Source of the DNA: Methanoregulaceae archaeon
GTDB lineage: Archaea; Halobacteriota; Methanomicrobia; Methanomicrobiales; Methanospirillaceae
DNA length: 10,699 bases
Assembly (NCBI GenBank): GCA_025453715.1
Contig: JALOPT010000043.1
Location: 1 to 10,699 of the forward strand
Direction of reading: 5' to 3'
A program made the translations under genes and the position numbers. Shown piece after piece: positions 6,190 to 10,699 of this stretch (its first letter is position 1; the number at the start of each line of letters is the position of its first letter). The notes below the pieces were generated by a model, which saw only the letters and a program-made list of their open reading frames with translations, made no database searches and had not been told where the DNA came from.

Positions 6190-6974
6190 GCTACGAGGAC
6201 TGGTTCCGGCAGGACCGGCTGCCCCACATCTACTGTGCAGGGTGCGGTAACGGGACAATAATTAACTGTACACTCGAAGCAATTGAGGAAATGGGCTGGA
6301 AAAAGGAGGAGACTATTTTTGTTTCCGGTATCGGCTGCTCATCAAGGGCACCCGGGTATATTGTCACCGATTCCCTCCATACCACGCACGGGCGGGCACT
6401 TCCCTTTGCAACCGGCGTAAAAATGGCACGCCCAGGGTTTCACGTGATTGTTTTTACCGGCGACGGAGACCTTGCAGCAATTGGTGGGAACCATTTTATC
6501 CATGCATGCCGGCGAAACATCGATATAACTGTTGTATGTATGAATAACCAGATTTACGGGATGACCGGGGGCCAGGGGAGCCCAACTACCCCGAAAGGAG
6601 CACTCTCGACCACTACACCGTTTGGCTCTGTCGAACCCGCATTCGATCTCTGCGAACTTGCCATTGCCGCAGGAGCGAATTACGTTGCCCGCTGGACTTC
6701 GTACCATGTGAAAGAGCTGACCAAGGCTGTCAAAGCAGGACTGGAGAATCCAGGGCTCTCTTTTATAGAGGCAAGGGTACAATGCCCGACCAACTACGGC
6801 AGGAGAAACAAGTTTAAACAGGTCCTTGACCAGGTCGAACATCTCAGGTCGCATTCTATGCTGAGGCAGAAATATCTCCAGCATCAGGAGCGGGGTGATG
6901 CCGTACCTGACGGTACGATTGTCGTTGGGGAATTCGTAAAGCGGAACCGTCCGTCCATGGGGGTACCACGATGA
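6186..6974 (+). CDS. korB: 2-oxoglutarate:ferredoxin oxidoreductase, beta subunit
   Basis: The 262-residue TPP-binding subunit carries the Mg-diphosphate motif, beginning GDGD at 92-95 and continuing through NN (120-121) to IYGMTGGQ (123-130). Four cysteines suited to the internal [4Fe-4S] cluster are C17 and C20 (CAGCGNG), C51 (GIGCSSR) and C200 (QCP). TPP activates the 2-oxoacid carbon here, and the cluster relays electrons to KorD. The ATG overlaps the korA stop (ATGA), with GGGGTGG a few bases upstream. After the core comes a basic C-terminal extension, roughly residues 205-262, with a run rich in Arg, Gln and His. I see no mutation in conserved positions. Confidence 0.93.
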   Translation: MSYEDWFRQDRLPHIYCAGCGNGTIINCTLEAIEEMGWKKEETIFVSGIGCSSRAPGYIVTDSLHTTHGRALPFATGVKMARPGFHVIVFTGDGDLAAIGGNHFIHACRRNIDITVVCMNNQIYGMTGGQGSPTTPKGALSTTTPFGSVEPAFDLCELAIAAGANYVARWTSYHVKELTKAVKAGLENPGLSFIEARVQCPTNYGRRNKFKQVLDQVEHLRSHSMLRQKYLQHQERGDAVPDGTIVVGEFVKRNRPSMGVPR

Positions 6975-7513
6975 GACAGGAAGTACGGTTTTCAGGGTTT
7001 GGGGGCCAGGGGATCATCCTTTCGGCAGTTATCCTCGGGCGTGCCGCTGTTATGTATGACAGCAAGTTTGCTGTCCAGACCCAGGTATACGGGCCTGAAG
7101 CGCGGGGTGGGGCCTCGATGAGCGCCGTAATTATTGATGATGAACCCATTCTTTTTCCAAAAGTAACTATCCCTGATATTTATGTAATCATGTCACAGGA
7201 AGGGTTTGAAAAATATGGCGCTTCGGCCCAGGAGGGGGCGATAATGATCATTGACTCTACTCTTGTCCATTCAAGACCGGCCTGCACCTGTATTGAGGTG
7301 CCGGCAACGAAAGAGGCCCGGGAAAAACTGGGACGCGATATTGTTGCCAACATAGTGATGCTCGGGGCCCTGGTCGCTGCAACGCACGTGGTATCAGAAT
7401 CCGCCATCGAAAGGGCAATTCTTGACAGCGTACCAAAAGGGACTGAAAAACTGAACCAAAGCGCGATGACCCGCGGATTTGAACTTATCAAAGAAAGAGG
7501 GCAGTCAGCATGA
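6971..7513 (+). CDS. korC: 2-oxoglutarate:ferredoxin oxidoreductase, gamma subunit
   Basis: The 180-residue gamma subunit is recognised by GFGGQGIILSAVILG near the N-terminus (9-23) and by QTQVYGPEARGG (36-47), both typical of the gamma domain of 2-oxoacid:ferredoxin oxidoreductases. In this superfamily the gamma domain helps bind coenzyme A and stabilises the alpha/beta assembly. It completes a full four-subunit set in the order delta-alpha-beta-gamma. Its ATG overlaps the korB stop, and its own stop overlaps the sucC start, tying synthesis of the oxidoreductase to that of the enzyme supplying its substrate succinyl-CoA. The length is normal and there is no sign of frameshift. Confidence 0.92.
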   Translation: MRQEVRFSGFGGQGIILSAVILGRAAVMYDSKFAVQTQVYGPEARGGASMSAVIIDDEPILFPKVTIPDIYVIMSQEGFEKYGASAQEGAIMIIDSTLVHSRPACTCIEVPATKEAREKLGRDIVANIVMLGALVAATHVVSESAIERAILDSVPKGTEKLNQSAMTRGFELIKERGQSA

Positions 7514-8595
7514 AGATACTCGAGTATGAAGCAAAACGGGTGCTCGGTGAATCGGGCATAAAAATTCCGAAAAGCGTTCTAATCAGGTCCCCGGAAGAGC
7601 TGGGGGCGCAGCTCCCGTCACTCCCGGAGAACCTTGTCCTGAAAGCACAGGTGGATGTTGGTGGCAGGGGAAAGGCCGGTGGGATCCTGATGGCGGATAA
7701 GGCCGTTGCAGTTGAGACTGCGAAGGACCTTTTTTCGCGTGAAATTAAACATATCCCAGTCAAAGAAGTGCTTGTCGAGGAACAGCTCGAGATCACGCAT
7801 GAATATTATCTTTCTATAGCGGTCGACAGGTCGACAAAACATTCCCTGCTCCTCTTTGCTGATGCAGGCGGGGTAGAGATCGAGAAGGTCGCAAAAGAGA
7901 ACCCTGATGCAGTCCGCAGGGCCTCACTCCCCCTTATCATGCATGATGTCCCGCAGTTCATGGTACGAGACCTCCTTGGGAATGCGCCGAAGGAACTGGG
8001 CCCGGTAATTAACCAGCTTTATCACGTATTCCAGGAAAAGGATGCATTGCTCGCTGAGATTAATCCCCTTGTCACGACCCCTGCGGGTGTGATGGCAGCT
8101 GATGCGAAGCTTATTGTTGATGATAATGCCTTGAAGAGGCAGGGAATCACCGTGAACCGCGACCTCACTGATCGTGAACGTGAAGCTGAACGACACGGGT
8201 TCTCCTATGTCGAACTTGATGGGACAATCGGCGTTATCGGGAACGGTGCCGGGCTGACAATGTCCACCCTCGACCTGATTGAATATTATGGCGGCAGGGC
8301 TGCAAATTTCCTTGATGTCGGGGGTGGGGCCGAACAGGAGCGGGTAATGAACGCAGTCCGCCTTGTCGCAAGCGTCCCGTCCGTGAAAGCGATCGTGGTA
8401 AACCTGTTGGGCGGTATTACCCGGTGTGATGAAGTCGCAAAAGGCATCATAAGCGCAGGTATAACCCAGCCTGTTATTGTCAGGCTTGCCGGGACAAACG
8501 AGGCCGAGGGCCGGAAACTCCTTTCTGACAAGGGTTACCAGATGCCTGATACTATGGAACAGGTGGTAAAGGTAGCAGTGGAGATGACACGATGA
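7510..8595 (+). CDS. sucC: Succinyl-CoA synthetase, beta subunit
   Basis: The 361-residue ATP-grasp subunit of succinate-CoA ligase forms succinyl-CoA from succinate, CoA and a nucleoside triphosphate, through a phosphohistidine on the alpha subunit. Visible motifs are K45 and GGRGKAGG (51-58) for nucleotide binding, EINPL (183-187, with E183 and N185 as Mg ligands), GNGAGLTMSTLDLIEYYGG from residue 244, LDVGGGA, and NLLGGITRCDEVAKGI from 298. It is slightly shorter than the E. coli subunit but complete. Whether it prefers ATP or GTP cannot be told by eye. The ATG overlaps the korC stop with AGAGGG upstream. In this operon the product would feed KorDABC, so ATP is spent rather than made. Confidence 0.94.
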   Translation: MKILEYEAKRVLGESGIKIPKSVLIRSPEELGAQLPSLPENLVLKAQVDVGGRGKAGGILMADKAVAVETAKDLFSREIKHIPVKEVLVEEQLEITHEYYLSIAVDRSTKHSLLLFADAGGVEIEKVAKENPDAVRRASLPLIMHDVPQFMVRDLLGNAPKELGPVINQLYHVFQEKDALLAEINPLVTTPAGVMAADAKLIVDDNALKRQGITVNRDLTDREREAERHGFSYVELDGTIGVIGNGAGLTMSTLDLIEYYGGRAANFLDVGGGAEQERVMNAVRLVASVPSVKAIVVNLLGGITRCDEVAKGIISAGITQPVIVRLAGTNEAEGRKLLSDKGYQMPDTMEQVVKVAVEMTR

Positions 8596-9458
8596 TCTTT
8601 GGAGATAAAAAAACAGGGTTGATCGTCACCGGGGCTACCGGTAACCAGGGTGCCTTTCATATTGCCCTGATGAACGAATATGCAAAGAGCATTGGAGGAA
8701 GGGGTGTTGTCGCCGGTGTCACACCAGGTAAGGCCGGGCAGGAAGTCCACGGGGTCCCTGTTTACAACAGCATCCGGGATGCGATGAAAGAACACGATGC
8801 CAGTGCCAGTGTCCTTTTCGTTCCCGCCTTCGCCGCCGGGGACTCGATCATGGAGTCCGCAAGTGCCGGGCTTTCCCTGGTTGTAGCCATCACCGAGCAT
8901 ATACCTGTCCATGACACCATGAAAGCTATTTCATATGCAAAAATGAATGACTGCGCTGTTATCGGCCCGAACTGCCCCGGCTTACTCTCTCCCGGGGAGG
9001 TAAAAATGGGTATTATGCCGGCACAATTGTTTAAAAGGGGGCATATCGGTGTGATTTCCCGAAGTGGGACCCTTACCTATGAAATTGTCGATGAACTTAC
9101 CCGTGCCGGTCTTGGCCAGAGCACCGTTATCGGGATTGGCGGGGACCCTGTTATCGGTCAGACATTTACCGATGTTCTCGCAAGGTTTTCAGAAGACCAC
9201 GAGACAAAGGCGGTTGTAATAATCGGGGAGGTTGGGGGAGCACTTGAAGAGGAAGGTGCAAAATCAGCTGAAATTCCAATTGTTGCATATATAGCAGGAA
9301 TATCAGCACCTCCGGAAAAACGGATGGGGCATGCAGGTGCAATTATTGAAGGTGGTGAAGGGGATGCCCGATCGAAGATAGAGCGCCTGAAGGCCATGGG
9401 TGTGCCTGTTGCATCACGGCCATCAGAAGTACCTCGTCTGATCCACAACCTGATTTAA
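8592..9458 (+). CDS. sucD: Succinyl-CoA synthetase, alpha subunit
   Basis: The 288-residue alpha subunit binds CoA through its N-terminal Rossmann domain (VTGATGNQGAFH, from residue 12) and carries the active-site histidine that is phosphorylated. That residue is H247 in KRMGHAGAIIEGG. Other landmarks are GPNCPGLLSPGE, SRSGTLTYE and GIGGDPVIGQTF, where the phosphate moves between the subunits. The length matches the family. The ATG overlaps the sucC stop (ATGA) and GGAGATGA lies just upstream. It is the last gene of the metabolic operon. The following 171 bases hold no clear terminator, only weak dyads such as GCTGGCAGC at 9492-9500, so some read-through into the zinc-ribbon gene is possible. 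Confidence 0.95.
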   Translation: MIFGDKKTGLIVTGATGNQGAFHIALMNEYAKSIGGRGVVAGVTPGKAGQEVHGVPVYNSIRDAMKEHDASASVLFVPAFAAGDSIMESASAGLSLVVAITEHIPVHDTMKAISYAKMNDCAVIGPNCPGLLSPGEVKMGIMPAQLFKRGHIGVISRSGTLTYEIVDELTRAGLGQSTVIGIGGDPVIGQTFTDVLARFSEDHETKAVVIIGEVGGALEEEGAKSAEIPIVAYIAGISAPPEKRMGHAGAIIEGGEGDARSKIERLKAMGVPVASRPSEVPRLIHNLI

Positions 9459-9525
9459 TTCATTTAAGCAGGTATGGATATCAAAAAATCTGCTGGCAGC
9501 TTAGTGTCCCATAAACGGGCTGCTC

Positions 9526-9566
9526 GGAAATTAAAATAAAGAGCGGGGTACATTGATCATTATATC
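9526..9566 (+). promoter_or_regulatory. Candidate promoter for the zinc-ribbon gene
   Basis: Two TATA-like sites lie in the gap after sucD: GAAATTAAAATAAA at about 9527-9540 and TATATC at 9561-9566. They would start transcripts near 9560 or 9588, giving leaders of about 70 or 40 bases before the ATG at 9630. AAGGAAGGG (9615-9623 region) is a good ribosome binding site. Between them a ten-codon reading frame, ATG at 9597 to TAA at 9629, abuts the start codon; it is probably chance. Confidence 0.35.
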
Positions 9567-9629
9567 ATGGGCCCGGGTTTTGGGAGACGAGCATTGATGG
9601 ATAACCTCGGAAAAAGGAAGGGAAACTAA

Positions 9630-10361
9630 ATGGCTGGGGCAGAAGGTAGCAACTCTGGCACCGACCCGGAACAATACCTGTTACCGGGAGAGAAAATTCT
9701 CCGGTATTCCGGTGCTGTTGGCATTAAGAAATTCTTCTTTAATGCATATATTACAGATCGGCGGATATTTCTGGTTGACCAGAACGAGAAAAAACCCGGG
9801 TTTATCTCCAAGGAAATCCCGCGTGAGGTTATCATGGGAAGCCATTTGGAATCCCCGGGATCTCCCGACCCGTTCCTTGTGCTCACGATACGGACGTCAG
9901 AAGATGAGACAAGGACGATGAAAATTGCATTCGTCCAGGAAGACAATGACCGGACTGCAGAGATAGAGGAATGGATCAGTGTATTACACGGAAGGCCGCT
10001 GAGACCAGTTAAATCAGTTATGCGCCACCGGGAAGCCCCTGTAACGGTCCATAGGGATGACACTCACCGGACAAGGGCACATGATAAACAGGGATCACGA
10101 TACCATGGGACACAAGAACCAGCTGTATCCGGGACACAGATCCACCGTGGACCGGACAAAACATGGTCGATACAACCTGGTGATTCTCCTGCTCCGGGTC
10201 CCGCACTCAATGCGGATGAACAACCTTTCGGTACACAGGCGACTGTTCATGAAGTAATTGAAATTGCGTTCTGCCACCATTGCGGGAAAAGAGCACCCCA
10301 GGGAGCAAATTTTTGTCCGTTCTGTGGGACTAAACTTCACCGCCCCGATCATAACTCCTGA
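9630..10361 (+). CDS. PH-like domain protein with C-terminal zinc ribbon
   Basis: I do not recognise a characterised counterpart of this 243-residue protein. Residues about 15-120 (LLPGEKILRYSG ... KKFFFNAYITDRRIFLVDQ ... EIPREVIMGSHLE ... FLVLTIRT ... WISVLHG) follow the pattern of bacterial/archaeal PH-like domains: an 'xPGEkil' start, a 'YITDRRIFLVD' strand and a C-terminal helix. Residues about 125-205 are a polar linker rich in His, Arg, Asp, Gly and Pro, probably disordered. The C-terminus is a zinc ribbon with C215-x2-C218-G and C229-x2-C232-G. No signal peptide or membrane helix is seen, so it should be cytosolic, perhaps binding a membrane or a protein partner. An in-frame TAA directly before the ATG fixes the start as the first possible one. 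The linker's base composition and codon use look less constrained than those of the upstream enzymes. Confidence 0.75.
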   Translation: MAGAEGSNSGTDPEQYLLPGEKILRYSGAVGIKKFFFNAYITDRRIFLVDQNEKKPGFISKEIPREVIMGSHLESPGSPDPFLVLTIRTSEDETRTMKIAFVQEDNDRTAEIEEWISVLHGRPLRPVKSVMRHREAPVTVHRDDTHRTRAHDKQGSRYHGTQEPAVSGTQIHRGPDKTWSIQPGDSPAPGPALNADEQPFGTQATVHEVIEIAFCHHCGKRAPQGANFCPFCGTKLHRPDHNS

Positions 10362-10386
10362 CGATGCAAAGGAGTACGTTTTTTTT
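10354..10386 (+). terminator. Hairpin plus T8 terminator after the zinc-ribbon gene
   Basis: ACTCCT (10354-10359) pairs with AGGAGT (10370-10375) across a ten-base loop, and eight T residues follow at 10379-10386. The left arm overlaps the stop codon of the zinc-ribbon gene. Archaeal termination depends mainly on the T-tract, so the site should end transcription whether or not the six-base stem forms. Confidence 0.6.
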
Positions 10387-10471
10387 CAATGAGAGGGTCC
10401 GATTGGGACATTTAAGAAAATTACAGAGATTTAGTGATTATTTCTTACTCCAGCCAGGACCTCTAAAGCAG

Positions 10472-10486
10472 CGGGGTGAAGCCCCG
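10472..10486. repeat. GC-rich hairpin CGGGG-TGAAG-CCCCG in AT-rich DNA
   Basis: A perfect five-base stem with the loop TGAAG stands out in otherwise AT-rich flanking sequence and is followed by GGAGTATGATT. The GAAGCCCC...GGGAGTATG pattern recalls from memory the right ends of IS200/IS605-type elements, where the TnpB guide RNA scaffold ends. No transposase or tnpB gene is present, so this could at most be a remnant or an unrelated small RNA or terminator stem. CCCCGGGAGTAT also occurs within coding sequence here (near 1183 and 1931), which weakens the case. Confidence 0.3.
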
Positions 10487-10513
10487 GGAGTATGATTAAA
10501 TTTTGGAATTACC

Positions 10514-10527
10514 AATTTTAAAATATA
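10514..10527 (+). promoter_or_regulatory. Possible TATA box near the right end
   Basis: AATTTTAAAATATAG is a strong AT-rich TATA-like element in the flank. Transcription would begin near 10550, about 27 bases before the ATG at 10577, which is normal spacing for a gene running out of the window. AGGTG at 10561-10565 would be its ribosome binding site. Confidence 0.35.
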
Positions 10528-10576
10528 GATTTGAGAGAATTAGCCCTTAAAATGCCTGATAGGTGCCCGATATAAG

Positions 10577-10699
10577 ATGATTTTGAACGGGACATTTTCC
10601 TGGTCACGGTATGACTTTCTTGTGTGTTGTGTTGTCGTCGTTGAGTGTGGAGTGAGAGAGGAAAGGTATCAAAATCACAAACGCGAGAAACGGGAGAAA
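10577..10699 (+). CDS. Possible 5' end of a gene running off the window
   Basis: From the ATG at 10577 the frame stays open for 41 codons to the window edge. In favour are AGGTG eleven bases upstream and a TATA-like element at 10514-10527. The encoded start has a hydrophobic stretch (about residues 14-22, FLVCCVVVV) followed by a charged Arg/Lys/Glu-rich segment, as in a small anchored protein. Against it, an open frame this short is common by chance, the DNA is strongly G/T biased (10619-10655), and the peptide resembles nothing I recognise. This is weak; treat it as a candidate only. Confidence 0.25.
   Translation, partial: MILNGTFSWSRYDFLVCCVVVVECGVREERYQNHKREKREK

Noticed and set aside
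9597..9629. Ten-codon frame (MDNLGKRKGN) abutting the start of the zinc-ribbon gene
   Set aside because: It has no ribosome binding site of its own and its length is expected by chance; a regulatory leader peptide cannot be supported from one sequence.

Overview
The window looks like chromosomal DNA of a methanogenic archaeon, most likely of the order Methanomicrobiales. The signs are TATA-type promoter sequences, KaiC/RadA-family ATPase genes of archaeal type, archaeal Shine-Dalgarno motifs (GGTG, GGAG), and a fumarase / 2-oxoglutarate:ferredoxin oxidoreductase / succinyl-CoA synthetase cluster of the kind known from the incomplete reductive citric acid cycle of these methanogens. The order-level assignment is inference from gene content and protein style; no database was searched.

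Layout. (1) Positions 1-282 are non-coding, with TATA-like sequences and a pair of 12-bp repeats. (2) Positions 283-1817 (+) hold two overlapping genes for RecA-fold KaiC-like proteins. The first has lost its ATP-binding and catalytic motifs; the second is intact. (3) Positions 1839-3049 (-) converge on them with an overlapping gene pair: a four-helix membrane protein with a histidine-kinase-like dimerisation helix but no kinase domain, and a third RecA-fold protein without a P-loop. Together 283-3049 looks like a signalling module of unknown purpose. (4) Positions 3050-3372 are a divergent control region rich in dyads. (5) Positions 3373-9458 (+) are an eight-gene metabolic operon, fumA-fumB-korD-korA-korB-korC-sucC-sucD. 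Six of its seven junctions are 4-bp start/stop overlaps. (6) Positions 9630-10361 (+) encode a soluble protein with an N-terminal PH-like region, a disordered linker and a C-terminal zinc ribbon, ending at a hairpin plus T8 terminator. (7) Positions 10387-10699 are AT-rich and then G/T-rich, with a GC hairpin, a possible promoter and perhaps the 5' end of another gene running off the window.

How the genes work together. Fumarase (FumAB) interconverts malate and fumarate. Fumarate reductase, not encoded here, would give succinate. SucCD makes succinyl-CoA, and KorDABC carboxylates it with reduced ferredoxin to 2-oxoglutarate for glutamate synthesis. Malate dehydrogenase and fumarate reductase must lie elsewhere. 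The tight overlaps suggest fixed stoichiometry and common control from the dyad-rich region upstream of fumA.

The least described parts are the KaiC-like/membrane module with two ATPase-dead members, the candidate operators before fumA, the unusual second cluster motif of KorD, and the hairpin in the right flank. No tRNA, rRNA, CRISPR array or complete mobile element was found.
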